Positions 46,140 through 54,677 of a stretch of DNA of 64,000 nucleotides are shown one piece after another. The notes beneath the pieces are model-generated. The model had not been told where the DNA came from. It ran no database searches and worked only from the letters and a program-made list of their open reading frames with translations. The DNA is from Stenotrophomonas maltophilia (GTDB lineage: Bacteria; Pseudomonadota; Gammaproteobacteria; Xanthomonadales; Xanthomonadaceae). The translations under genes were made by a program, and so were the position numbers. The stretch lies in contig NZ_LYVJ01000003.1 of NCBI RefSeq assembly GCF_001676385.1, forward strand, positions 1-64,000, read 5' to 3'. The first letter of the stretch is position 1. Each line of letters starts with the position of its first letter.

Positions 46140-47045
46140 TCAACCCGCCTGCTGGCGATACCAGTGTTCGATCAGGCCGCGCGAAATCGAGATCGGCGGC
46201 GACAGCCGGATACCCTGGCCATCGTCCTCCAGATCACGCGCCAATGCCGCGCCCACCTCTTCAGCACTGAACCAGCGCGCATCTTCCAGCTCGCCGTCCA
46301 CGGTCGGCAGGTCGTCCTCGGCCTGGGCGCGGAAGCCTACCATCAGCGCACCGGGGAACGGCCACGGCTGTGAACCAAGGTATTGGCAGGCGGTGACCCG
46401 CACCTTGCTCTCCTCGTGCACTTCGCGTGCCACGGTCTGCTCGAAGGTCTCGCCGGGTTCGACGAAACCCGCCAGCACCGAGTAGCGCCGTGGCGCCCAG
46501 TTCGACTGGCGGCCGAGCAGCAGCCGGCCCTGGTTCTCCACCGCCACGATCACGGCCGGGTCGACCCGCGGATAGTGCTCAGTGGAGCACTGCGTGCAGC
46601 GGCCGACGAAGCCACCGCGGGCAAACGCCACGGTACTGCCACACACACCGCAGAAGCGGGTGCGCGAGTGCCAGTAGGACATCCCGCGGGCGTAACTGAA
46701 GGCGGTCGCGTCGGCCACCGGCCACAGCAGGGCGGCCTGGCGCAGGTCGAGGCGGCGTGGTGCAGTGACGGTGACGTTGGTGGCTTCGACCGAGAACCAG
46801 GCCTGTTCGCCTCGCAGGCCGAGGAAGATCGCGGCACCGGGGCCGCCCCCGATGTCGGCGCCGGTCAGCGCGAGCGGCTGGTCGTCATCGCCGGTGAAGG
46901 CGCTGCCATCCTGGTCGAGGACGAGAACGCGCGCATCCGGCCACAGACGCGCCAGTGCATCGGCATCTGCGCGCAGGGCATCGGCGCGCTCCAGCGGTTC
47001 GCCGACGAAGGCGAAACCGGAAAGCGGCGAAGGAGTCTTGAGCAT
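46140..47045 (-). CDS. nudC: NAD(H) pyrophosphatase / NAD-cap hydrolase NudC
   Basis: Nudix hydrolase that cleaves NAD(H) and removes NAD caps from RNA. The 301-residue product from ATG 47045 has a zinc ribbon (CGVCG and CTQC near residues 140-160), the Nudix box GFVEPGETFEQTVAREVHEES, and the NADH-specific SQPWPFPGALM motif a few residues later. It is an isolated gene between ampE and erpA on the same strand. A longer frame upstream is not conserved. Confidence 0.95.
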   Translation of the reverse strand: MLKTPSPLSGFAFVGEPLERADALRADADALARLWPDARVLVLDQDGSAFTGDDDQPLALTGADIGGGPGAAIFLGLRGEQAWFSVEATNVTVTAPRRLDLRQAALLWPVADATAFSYARGMSYWHSRTRFCGVCGSTVAFARGGFVGRCTQCSTEHYPRVDPAVIVAVENQGRLLLGRQSNWAPRRYSVLAGFVEPGETFEQTVAREVHEESKVRVTACQYLGSQPWPFPGALMVGFRAQAEDDLPTVDGELEDARWFSAEEVGAALARDLEDDGQGIRLSPPISISRGLIEHWYRQQAG

Positions 47046-47136
47046 CCGGCAAGCGTGCCGCCAATCGATGCGGGTGGCAAGCCACAGACTTTGCAGCAAC
47101 CCGCTGTGAGTGTGGAGCTCGCACCACGCACCTTGT

Positions 47137-47159
47137 GGCGCGGGGGCAGGCCCCGCGCC
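47137..47159 (-). terminator. hairpin after erpA
   Basis: GGCGCGGGG, 5-nt loop, CCCCGCGCC directly after the erpA stop codon on the minus strand. A T-run is lacking. Confidence 0.4.
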
Positions 47160-47162
47160 GGG

Positions 47163-47555
47163 TTACATGCTGAAGCTGCTGCCGCAGCCGCAGGTGGTCT
47201 TCGCGTTCGGGTTGCGGATCACGAACTGGGCGCCGGTCAGGCTCTCGGTGTAATCCACTTCGGCGCCCATCAGGTACTGCAGGCTCAGTGGATCGACCAG
47301 CAGGGTCACGCCGCTGGTCTGTACCGCCAGATCATCCTCGGCCCGGTTCTCGTCGAACTCGAATCCGTACTGGAAACCCGAGCAGCCACCACCTTCGATA
47401 TACACGCGCAGGGCCAGGTCGGGGTTGCCCTCTTCCTGGATCAGGGATTTGACCTTGGCGGCCGCCGACTCGGTGAAGTTCAGCGGGCGCTCCAGCGATT
47501 GGTAATCGGGCGCGGCGGCCGGAGTGGCGCCGGGCAGGGAGACTAGCGTGCTCAT
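47163..47555 (-). CDS. erpA: iron-sulfur cluster insertion protein ErpA (A-type carrier)
   Basis: A-type carrier that delivers [4Fe-4S] clusters to apo-enzymes, including those of isoprenoid synthesis. The 130-residue product from ATG 47555 ends with the conserved pattern: [13 protein letters not shown] near residue 60 and CGCGSSF at the C-terminus, the three ligand cysteines. The N-terminal ~25 residues ([17 protein letters not shown]) are a short variable extension. It lies 31 bp after the bactofilin gene and is probably co-transcribed with it. Confidence 0.93.
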   Translation of the reverse strand: MSTLVSLPGATPAAAPDYQSLERPLNFTESAAAKVKSLIQEEGNPDLALRVYIEGGGCSGFQYGFEFDENRAEDDLAVQTSGVTLLVDPLSLQYLMGAEVDYTESLTGAQFVIRNPNAKTTCGCGSSFSM

Positions 47556-47586
47556 GGCGTCAGCATGGGGCCGCCGACGATGGCTT

Positions 47587-48051
47587 TCAAGCCATCGCCT
47601 CAGCCAGCTTGCGGCGCGTAGCGGTATCGTCCTTGCCGGCCGGGGCTTCTTGGCCGTCCGGGGCCGGCAGTGCCGCAACCGGGGCGCTGGCGTGGATCAG
47701 GCGGCCGTTCAACTGCGCGCCCGCATTCATCTCTACCACCTGGTAATGCACGTTGCCGTTGACCCGCGCGCTCGGGGTCAGCTCGACCTTCTCGGTGGCG
47801 TGCACATCGCCGTCCAGGCGGCCGCTGATGACCACCACCTGGGCGCGGATCTCGCCCTCGATGACGCCATGCTCGGCGACCGTCAGGGTCGCGGCGCTGG
47901 CGCCTTCGGTCGCGATCACCTTGCCGTGGATACGGCCTTCCACGTACAACCCCCCACTGAATTCCACGTCACCATGGATCACCACCTGATTGCCGATCAG
48001 GGCATCTACCACCAGTTGGCTCTCGCGGTTGGATCTGCTGCTTCCGAACAT
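47587..48051 (-). CDS. bactofilin
   Basis: A 154-residue cytoskeletal protein of the bactofilin (DUF583) family, which forms nucleotide-independent filaments and guides local cell-wall growth. The central ~100 residues are a right-handed beta-helix made of repeats such as [23 protein letters not shown] and [18 protein letters not shown]. Short disordered ends flank it (Ala/Pro at the C-terminus). The start is 4 bp after the stop codon of a membrane-anchored coiled-coil protein gene, suggesting a structural pair. Confidence 0.93.
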   Translation of the reverse strand: MFGSSRSNRESQLVVDALIGNQVVIHGDVEFSGGLYVEGRIHGKVIATEGASAATLTVAEHGVIEGEIRAQVVVISGRLDGDVHATEKVELTPSARVNGNVHYQVVEMNAGAQLNGRLIHASAPVAALPAPDGQEAPAGKDDTATRRKLAEAMA

Positions 48052-48055
48052 CTGC

Positions 48056-48799
48056 CTACTCCCCGTTGCTGGCCGGCGCACCGGCCTGTTTCCAGTCGAA
48101 TACCTGGGTGGTGCCCCCCGCACCACTCCCCAATGTCACCCGCACGCGTTGCGGGGTGAAGTCAGCCGGCAGCATCACGCTGCCGGTGAGCTGCTGGAAG
48201 TACCGGAACGAGTAGTCCTGTCCCGGCACCTTGCTGCGCTGGTGCAGATCATCCCAGCTGATCGTGGCCAGCTTGCCGTCCTTCACGCCTTCCACGGTGA
48301 AACGCATCTGCCCCTGGCTGATGGCCCCGCGGTTGAGATTCTGGGTCAGCACGGCGGTGTACTGCCAGGTCCCGGCCGCTTCCGGGCTGAACTCGATCGA
48401 ATGCGTATTCAAGCCCTTGCGCTGGCTGGTCGAACCGACCAGTCGCTCATAGAAGGCGACGTCGGCACGCAAGCCGGCGATTTCTTCGTCGCGTTCGGCC
48501 AGCGACGACTGTACTTCGGTGTTGGCGGCGCGGCTGATGCGATCGGAAGCTTCCAGCGTGGCCTGCTTCTGGCGCAGTTCGGTCACCTGCGCCTGCAGTA
48601 CCTCGGCACGCTTCTCGGCAGCCTGCAGGCGCTGGCCCTGCGCATCGCGCGGCGTGGCCATCCAGCAGCCGCCCAGCGCCGCCAGCACCAGGCTGAGCAG
48701 CCAGATGCCGCCGATCACCAGCAGGCGGCGACGGTCGGTCGGCGGTTGCGGCGCGCCGGGCAGGCGGACCTGCACGCGCATGGGAGGACGGTTGTTCAT
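48056..48799 (-). CDS. membrane-anchored coiled-coil protein (DUF6776-like)
   Basis: A 247-residue protein from ATG 48799; upstream (48817) and downstream (48781) ATGs are also possible. After a short basic N-terminus there is one membrane helix (LLVIGGIWLLSLVLAALGG), then a coiled coil to about residue 110 (AEKRAEVLQAQVTELRQKQATLE), and a C-terminal periplasmic beta domain with TWQYTAVLTQNLNRGAISQGQMRF. This matches the DUF6776 layout. It is coupled to the bactofilin gene, so it may anchor or position bactofilin at the membrane. That role is inferred. Confidence 0.72.
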   Translation of the reverse strand: MNNRPPMRVQVRLPGAPQPPTDRRRLLVIGGIWLLSLVLAALGGCWMATPRDAQGQRLQAAEKRAEVLQAQVTELRQKQATLEASDRISRAANTEVQSSLAERDEEIAGLRADVAFYERLVGSTSQRKGLNTHSIEFSPEAAGTWQYTAVLTQNLNRGAISQGQMRFTVEGVKDGKLATISWDDLHQRSKVPGQDYSFRYFQQLTGSVMLPADFTPQRVRVTLGSGAGGTTQVFDWKQAGAPASNGE

Positions 48800-48976
48800 G
48801 GGTGGTTTCCGGGGCATCGCGGGACGATGCCGGTACGGCCCCTGTGGCAAGCGACGGACTAGTGTATGCCAGGACGAGGGGTTTCCTGCGCCGTGGCTGG
48901 CCAGCGCCGGTGGCGTTCAGGCACGCCATCGCCGATAGTGTGGCCCCCTGCACAGTTCCGTCGCCGGAGCCCCGCC

Positions 48977-49594
48977 ATGACCGAAGCCCACCTGTTCGTG
49001 ATCGGCATCCTGCTGGCCTGGCTGGCCGGCATCCGTGTCTACCTCACCGTGTTCGGCGTCGGCCTGGCCGGCCTGCTCGGCTGGGTCGACCTGCCACCCG
49101 CACTGCAGGCCACGGAATCGTGGTGGGTGCTGGGCACCTCGGCGGCACTGGCGGTGACAGAGTTCTTCGCCGACAAGATTCCCGGCGTCGACTCGGCCTG
49201 GGACCTGGTGCAGACGCTGGCGCGCGTGCCTGCCGGTGCCTTCCTCGCCGCCGCCACGCTGTCGCCCGATGGCCAGCTGGGTACCGGCGCTCTCGCCGCC
49301 GGCGCCGGCGTCGCGCTGGCCAGCCATGGCCTGAAGGCGGGCACCCGTGCCCTGCTCAATACCTCGCCGGAACCCGCTAGCAACTGGATCGCTTCGGTCG
49401 CCGAAGACACCGTCGTGGTGGGTGGGCTGGCCCTGGCCCTGGCGCACCCGTGGATCGCACTGGGAGTGGTGCTGGCCTGCAGCCTGGCCGGCGCACTGCT
49501 GGTCTGGCTGGTCTGGCGCACCTTGTGGAAAGGCGTGCGCTGGCTGGCACGCGGTGCATCGGCGGCACCGCCGGGAGAGGCCGGCAGCGGTTGA
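48977..49594 (+). CDS. DUF4126-family membrane protein
   Basis: A 205-residue polytopic membrane protein. It has about five helices with a Gly/Ala-rich core (AAATLSPDGQLGTGALAAGAGVALASHGLKAGTRALLNTSPEP) and the segment FFADKIPGVDSAWDLVQTLARVPAGA, both typical of DUF4126. The ATG at 48977 follows a GC-rich leader and no strong Shine-Dalgarno is visible. The function is unknown. It lies 44 bp upstream of the REC-GGDEF-EAL gene. Confidence 0.82.
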   Translation: MTEAHLFVIGILLAWLAGIRVYLTVFGVGLAGLLGWVDLPPALQATESWWVLGTSAALAVTEFFADKIPGVDSAWDLVQTLARVPAGAFLAAATLSPDGQLGTGALAAGAGVALASHGLKAGTRALLNTSPEPASNWIASVAEDTVVVGGLALALAHPWIALGVVLACSLAGALLVWLVWRTLWKGVRWLARGASAAPPGEAGSG

Positions 49595-49638
49595 CCGCCG
49601 GGCTTGTCGCATAATGGACGCGAACACCAGGAGCACCG

Positions 49639-51510
49639 ATGGCCGCATTCGAATCCCCCGCGGGCGCCCGCCCGGGACGCGCTGAAACCCCTCCGGCCGA
49701 TCACTGGCAACGCTGGGCCCGTGACACGGCAGGTCCCGCCGTGATCCCATCCGCGGCGGCAAGCGGCGCGGCGCCGCCGCCCAACGGCGCACCGCCGCCG
49801 CTGCCCGGCCCGGTCGCTCTGGACGAAGCAGGCAACAACGAACAGGCCCCATCGCCGTCCGATTCGCCCTACCGTGTCCTGATCGTCGAGGATGATCGCG
49901 CCCAGGCCCTGTTCGCGCAGAGCGTGCTGCATGGCGCCGGCATGCAGGCGATCGTGCACGGCGACGCCGATGGCGCGCTGCAGGCGATCAGGGAACATCG
50001 TCCCGACCTGATCCTGATGGACCTGCACCTTCCCGGCCTGGACGGCATGCGCCTGACTGCGCTGATCCGCCAGCAGCCCGGCCTGCAGCTGCTGCCGATC
50101 GTGTTCCTCAGCGGCGACCCGGACCCGGAACGGCAGTTCGAAGTGCTCGACAGCGGGGCCGATGACTACCTCAGCAAGCCGATCCGCCCGCGCCACCTGA
50201 TCGCGGCCGTGGCCAACCGGATCCGCCGTGCGCGTGCACAGGCCGCGACCCTGCCTGGCGCACCCGGCACTCCGGCCACCAGCAATCCGGAAACCGGCCT
50301 GCCCACGCGCCAGCACGTCCTGCAGCAGCTCGACACCGCACTTGCGCATCACGATCACGGCGGCGTGTTCTTCATCGAAGTCGCCAGCGCGCTGGGCCTG
50401 CGCGAACGTTATGGCTATGCCGCCTTCGAACGCCTGATGGTGCAGGCCGGGCAGCGTCTCGCCGAAGCCGGCCATCCGCACCTGCTGGCGCGCCTGAACG
50501 ACAACAGCTTCCTGCTGCTGGCCCGCAATGCCGATGAAGACGGCCTGGAGGGTGTTGCCACGAGCCTGCGCGAGCAGCTGTCAGCGCGCGCCTTCGTGAT
50601 CCGCGACGACGAATCCGTGCATCTGCGTGGCGTGGTCGGCTACGCGCCACTGTCGCCGGGCTTCGACGATGCCGGCAGCGCGCTGGAGGCGGTGGAGCGG
50701 ACCACCCTGCAGGCGCGCCTGCTGAGTGCCGGCGTCGCCGGCCACGTGCACCGCCAGGCGGTCACCGGGCAGGAACACCTGGCCCTGCTGGAAGGGCAAC
50801 TGGCGCTGGCCTACCAGCCGATCGTTGCCGTTACCGGCAGCAGTTCCGCGCAGTACCAGCTTCTGCTGCGCCTGCGCCAGAGCGATGGCACGGTCCTGTC
50901 GGCCGGCCAGGTCATCCCGGCGGCGGAAGCCGCAGGACGCATCGCCGACCTCGACCAGCAGGTGATGGACCATGCCCTGGGCCTGCTGGACCTGTACCGG
51001 CACGCGACCCCGCCCCTGAGCCTGTTCGTCTCGCAATCACTGCGCACCCTGCAGCGCGATGCCTTCGCCGACTGGCTGCTGGAATCGCTGCAGCAGCGCG
51101 ACCTGCCCGGCAGTGCATTGGTGATCGATGTGCGGCTGCCGGATGCCTTGATCCACACGGTGCTGCTGCAGCAGTTCTGCCAGCGCATGGCCGGTGCCGG
51201 GGTTCGCTTCTGCCTGAGCCAGTTCGAGCCCAGTGGCGAATCCGATGCACTGCTGACCCAGCTGCCCTTGTCATTCGTGCGCATGGCCGCGCGTTTCTCC
51301 AGCACGCATTCCAGCCCGGCCACGCGCGAGGACCTGCGGAAAGTGATCGCACAGGCACACGCTGCGGGACTGCAGATCATCGGCCAGCAGATCGAGGATC
51401 CACAGGCAGCGGCAGCGATGTGGGTCGGTGGCGTCGACTATATCCAGGGAAACATGGTGCAGTCGGCCGGCAGCGACCTGAACTTCGACTTCCACAACGC
51501 GGTGCTCTGA
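49639..51510 (+). CDS. REC-GGDEF-EAL regulator with degenerate c-di-GMP catalytic sites
   Basis: A 623-residue response regulator. A Pro/Ala-rich N-terminus (~1-75) precedes a receiver domain with phospho-acceptor D128 in LILMDLHLPG. A GGDEF-like domain (~210-375) lacks the GGDEF signature (NDNSFLLLA at that position). An EAL-like domain (~390-620) has QLLLRL with Gln407 replacing the catalytic Glu and GNMVQ in place of the usual loop. It is therefore probably a c-di-GMP receptor or scaffold, as with FimX-type proteins, rather than an enzyme. The hybrid kinase gene starts 1 bp after its stop codon, making it the likely cognate kinase. Confidence 0.87.
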   Translation: MAAFESPAGARPGRAETPPADHWQRWARDTAGPAVIPSAAASGAAPPPNGAPPPLPGPVALDEAGNNEQAPSPSDSPYRVLIVEDDRAQALFAQSVLHGAGMQAIVHGDADGALQAIREHRPDLILMDLHLPGLDGMRLTALIRQQPGLQLLPIVFLSGDPDPERQFEVLDSGADDYLSKPIRPRHLIAAVANRIRRARAQAATLPGAPGTPATSNPETGLPTRQHVLQQLDTALAHHDHGGVFFIEVASALGLRERYGYAAFERLMVQAGQRLAEAGHPHLLARLNDNSFLLLARNADEDGLEGVATSLREQLSARAFVIRDDESVHLRGVVGYAPLSPGFDDAGSALEAVERTTLQARLLSAGVAGHVHRQAVTGQEHLALLEGQLALAYQPIVAVTGSSSAQYQLLLRLRQSDGTVLSAGQVIPAAEAAGRIADLDQQVMDHALGLLDLYRHATPPLSLFVSQSLRTLQRDAFADWLLESLQQRDLPGSALVIDVRLPDALIHTVLLQQFCQRMAGAGVRFCLSQFEPSGESDALLTQLPLSFVRMAARFSSTHSSPATREDLRKVIAQAHAAGLQIIGQQIEDPQAAAAMWVGGVDYIQGNMVQSAGSDLNFDFHNAVL

Positions 51511-51511
51511 C

Positions 51512-53746
51512 ATGCCACTGTGGGGCGCGCTGCTGGTGGCGCTTGCGGCAGCCGCCATCGCACTGCTGCCGATGGGCATTCGCCTGCGCGCCCGTGGCCG
51601 TGCGCTGGACGTGCTGCGGGACGAACGCAACAGGTTGGCCAGCGAGCGCGACCAGCTGCGCCTTACCAATGAACGCCAGGGCCAGCTCGAGCAGCAGTTG
51701 CTGCAGGCCAAGCAGGCCGCCGAGGCGGCCGCACTGGCCAAGGGCGAGTTCCTGGCCACGATGAGCCATGAGATCCGCACCCCGCTGAACGGCATCCTGC
51801 CGATGCTGGAGCTGATCGCGCGCGGCCCCCTGGGCGAGGACCAGCGGCAGATGCTGGCCACCGCCTCGGCCAGCTCGCAGCAGCTGCTGCGCATTGTCGA
51901 CGACATCCTCGACTACTCGCGGCTGGAAGCACAGGCACTGGAGCTGGAGATCACCAGCTTCAACCTGCGCGAGCTGCTCGACGGCGTGGTGCAACTGATG
52001 CAGCGCGCCGCCGACTCCAAGGGCCTGACGCTGAGCCTGCAGCTGGACCCTGCGGTGCGCCTGCCGGTACGGGGTGATCCGGTGCGCCTGCGCCAGGTGC
52101 TGAGCAACCTGCTGGCCAACGCCATCAAGTTCACCGCCCGCGGCCAGGTACAGCTGCGCGTGCAGCGGCTGGGCGAAGGCGCGGCGCAGCATCAACTGCG
52201 CTTCGAGATCATCGACACCGGCATCGGCATCGACGAAGCGCTGCAGGCACGCCTGTTCCAGTCCTTCAGCCAGGCCGACGCTTCGACCACGCGGATCTAT
52301 GGCGGGACCGGCCTGGGCCTGGCCATCTGCAAGCGCATCATCGATCTGATGCAGGGCCGTATCGGTGTCCAGTCCACGCCCGGCCACGGTGCCACCTTCT
52401 GGTTCGAGATTCCGCTGTTGAAGGTCCCTGGCGATCTGCCGGCAATGGCGCGCTCACCGGCCCCTCTGCTGCTGTTCAGTGCCGATGGCGCCCTGCACGC
52501 ACGCGTCGGGCGCATCGCCGACCACCACGGCCTGCAGGTGCAGGCGCTGGAGCAGCTGGATGCGGTGGTCGAGCGCCTCCGCGCTGCGCCCCGCCCGGGA
52601 CAGCCTGCGCCGGCGTGGCTGCTGGTCGATGCCCGTGCACGCCGCGGCGGCGAAGCCACACTGCAGCGCGTGCTGGCCGGACGGGGCGAGGACGACGCGC
52701 TGCAGGTGCTGTGGCTGCAGGACGACGCAGGTCCTCCGCGGCCGCACCAGCACGCGTTGCCGGCCCACTTCGATGATGCGGCACTGCACGCACTGCTGGC
52801 CGCACCGGTAACGCAGGCGCGCCCTGCCGCGCTGCTCGCCGACGCCGGAGACGGCCAACAGGCGGCTGCGCTGCCGCCGCTGAACCTGCGCGTGCTGCTG
52901 GTGGAGGACAACACCGTCAACCGGATGGTCGCCGATCACCTGTTGCGGGCGTTCAAGTGCGACGTACGCAACGCGGCCGATGGCGAACAGGCGCTGCTGG
53001 CCCTGCGCGAGGGCGGCCTGGACGTCGTGCTGATGGATTGCCAGATGCCGGTGCTGGACGGCTATGCAGCCACGCGCCAGTGGCGCGCGGAGGAAGCGGA
53101 AAGCGGGCGCGCGCGGCTGCCGGTCATCGCGATGACCGCCAATGCCATGGCCGGCGACCGCGAGCGCTGCCTGCAGGCCGGCATGGACGACTACCTGTCC
53201 AAGCCGATCACGCGCGCCACCCTTCATGCACTGCTGCAGCGCTGGGGTGGCAGGAACGCTGCATCACCTGGACAACCTTCTGTAGAGCCGGGCCATGCCC
53301 GGCTGACGGCCAATTCCGGTCGCGCTGCATCGGCCGAGCATGGCTCGGCTCTACAGAACCCGGAAAAGCAGGTGGCGCTACCGCCGCAACCGGTGCTCGA
53401 CCGCGATGTGCTGGACGAACTGCACGCAGTGATCGGCGACACCGCCCTCCAGATCGTGGCGGTGTTCCTGGACGATGCTCCGGCAATGGTGCAGGAGTTG
53501 CAGCAGGCCGCGCAGAACGGCGATGAACCACGCATGCAGGCCGTTGCGCACAGCCTGAAGTCCTCAAGTGCGAACGTCGGCGCGTTGTCGCTCTCGGCGG
53601 TCGCGCGGCGCATCGAGCACGAAGCACGCAACGGCAGCCTGCAGCGCCCTGCGGTGGCCGTGGCACTGCTGGTTGCCGAATTCGCCCGCGCGCGCGTGGC
53701 ACTGACCGGCTACCTGGCACAGCATCGCGCCGGCCTGGCCGGCTGA
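51512..53746 (+). CDS. hybrid histidine kinase (TM-HisKA-HATPase-REC-HPt) with a SMAG-derived linker
   Basis: A 744-residue tripartite sensor kinase. It has one N-terminal membrane helix (3-22), a short coiled coil, HisKA with phospho-His86 in MSHEIRTPLNG, HATPase with NLLANAIKFT, DTGIGI and GGTGLGLAI, a degenerate receiver-like spacer (~315-445), a canonical receiver with D509 in VLMDCQMPVLDG, and an HPt domain with His680 in AHSLKSSSANVGA. Between receiver and HPt, residues ~590-615 are encoded by a complete inverted pair of SMAG repeats (53282-53354), so the linker is repeat-derived. There is no periplasmic sensor domain. Confidence 0.92.
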   Translation: MPLWGALLVALAAAAIALLPMGIRLRARGRALDVLRDERNRLASERDQLRLTNERQGQLEQQLLQAKQAAEAAALAKGEFLATMSHEIRTPLNGILPMLELIARGPLGEDQRQMLATASASSQQLLRIVDDILDYSRLEAQALELEITSFNLRELLDGVVQLMQRAADSKGLTLSLQLDPAVRLPVRGDPVRLRQVLSNLLANAIKFTARGQVQLRVQRLGEGAAQHQLRFEIIDTGIGIDEALQARLFQSFSQADASTTRIYGGTGLGLAICKRIIDLMQGRIGVQSTPGHGATFWFEIPLLKVPGDLPAMARSPAPLLLFSADGALHARVGRIADHHGLQVQALEQLDAVVERLRAAPRPGQPAPAWLLVDARARRGGEATLQRVLAGRGEDDALQVLWLQDDAGPPRPHQHALPAHFDDAALHALLAAPVTQARPAALLADAGDGQQAAALPPLNLRVLLVEDNTVNRMVADHLLRAFKCDVRNAADGEQALLALREGGLDVVLMDCQMPVLDGYAATRQWRAEEAESGRARLPVIAMTANAMAGDRERCLQAGMDDYLSKPITRATLHALLQRWGGRNAASPGQPSVEPGHARLTANSGRAASAEHGSALQNPEKQVALPPQPVLDRDVLDELHAVIGDTALQIVAVFLDDAPAMVQELQQAAQNGDEPRMQAVAHSLKSSSANVGALSLSAVARRIEHEARNGSLQRPAVAVALLVAEFARARVALTGYLAQHRAGLAG
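53282..53354. repeat. SMAG-like REP dimer inside the hybrid kinase coding sequence
   Basis: GTAGAGCCGGGCCATGCCCG from 53282, and an inverted unit ending GCTCGGCTCTAC at 53354. Both are full units in the facing arrangement seen in intergenic copies, yet the kinase frame stays open through them. Confidence 0.85.
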
Positions 53747-53747
53747 C

Positions 53748-54218
53748 TTACTCTTCGAGCTTGCTCAGCAGGTACTTCGGCTCGCCAATGCGCTCGATGA
53801 GGTCAAGCTGGGTTTCCAGCCAGTCGATGTGTTCCTCCTCCGAATCGAGGATCTTCACGAACAACTGGCGGCTGACATAGTCCCCCACCGAATCGGCATA
53901 GGCCACGGCCTCGCGCAGCGTGACCACGCCCTCGCGCTCGAGCGACAGGTCGCACTGCAGGATTTCGGTCGGGTTTTCGCCGATGCGGAGCTTGCCCAGT
54001 GCCTGGAAGTTGGGCAGGCCCTCGAGGAACAGGATACGGTCGGCAAGCATGTCGGCATGCTTCATCTCGTCGATCGATTCCTTGTACTCGTGCTCGGCCA
54101 GTTCCTTGATGCCCCAGTTCTTCAGCATCTTGGCGTGCAGGAAGTACTGGTTGATCGCGGTGAGCTCGTTGTAGAGGACCTTGTTGAGGAATTCGATGAC
54201 CCGGGTATCGCCCTTCAT
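53748..54218 (-). CDS. bfr: bacterioferritin
   Basis: Haem-containing iron-storage ferritin that forms 24-mers. The 156-residue product from ATG 54218 (AGGAG 6 bp upstream) begins [32 protein letters not shown] and carries the ferroxidase ligands in [27 protein letters not shown] and [12 protein letters not shown]; the haem-ligand Met is at about residue 52. It is convergent with the hybrid kinase gene (1-bp gap) and downstream of bfd. Confidence 0.97.
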   Translation of the reverse strand: MKGDTRVIEFLNKVLYNELTAINQYFLHAKMLKNWGIKELAEHEYKESIDEMKHADMLADRILFLEGLPNFQALGKLRIGENPTEILQCDLSLEREGVVTLREAVAYADSVGDYVSRQLFVKILDSEEEHIDWLETQLDLIERIGEPKYLLSKLEE

Positions 54219-54358
54219 GGGATGCTCCTGCACGCTGAAAACGCAGGCACTTTAACGCCTCGCGCGCGTCGGTGAAGGAACGCGAATCGTGCGCATTGGC
54301 CTGCGCGGGCGCGGGTGAAGGAAACGAAAACGCGGCGTCACTGCACCGCGAAAGGCGG

Positions 54359-54568
54359 TCAGGCGACCTGCGCCAGTCCGAGCACCGGCAAGGGCAGGTC
54401 GTGGGTGGCACGTGCCTTGGCCAGCAGTTCGCCGGCCATGTCCAGGCAGGAACCGCAGGTGGCGCCGCAACCGGTACGCATGGTCAGTTCGGCCACCGAG
54501 CTGACCCCTTGGCTGGCGGCTTCGCGGATCTGGTGGTCGGTGACTCCGTTGCAGATGCAGACGTACAC
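54359..54568 (-). CDS. bfd: bacterioferritin-associated ferredoxin Bfd
   Basis: Small [2Fe-2S] protein that reduces the bacterioferritin core to release iron. GTG at 54568 gives a 69-residue product beginning with the conserved MYVCICNGVTDHQI; the cysteines CxC (CIC) and CGATCGSC supply the four ligands. A longer frame from ATG 54643 starts inside a Fur-like operator and is probably leader. It is upstream of bfr on the same strand with 140 bp between. The palindromes at 54624-54661 suggest iron control. Confidence 0.92.
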   Translation of the reverse strand: MYVCICNGVTDHQIREAASQGVSSVAELTMRTGCGATCGSCLDMAGELLAKARATHDLPLPVLGLAQVA

Positions 54569-54623
54569 AGGCGCAAACCGGGCTGGCAGGCCAGGAGTGG
54601 CCTGGCCGCTATTCCAATGGAAA

Positions 54624-54661
54624 CGAGAATGGTTGTCAATCATTGACCTGAATCATTCTCG
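54624..54661 (-). promoter_or_regulatory. bfd: nested Fur-box palindromes upstream of bfd
   Basis: The outer arms CGAGAATG and CATTCTCG (54624-54631, 54654-54661) enclose TGTCAATCATTGACC (54634-54648), a 7-1-7 palindrome matching the Fur consensus TGATAATNATTATCA at most positions. The arrangement suggests two overlapping Fur sites. bfd is a known Fur-repressed gene in gammaproteobacteria. Confidence 0.65.
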
Positions 54662-54677
54662 ATACCGTTCAGCCCGG

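Noticed and set aside
54569..54643. N-terminal extension of bfd from ATG 54643
   Set aside because: It starts inside the Fur-like operator and adds residues not found in Bfd proteins; GTG 54568 gives the conserved start.
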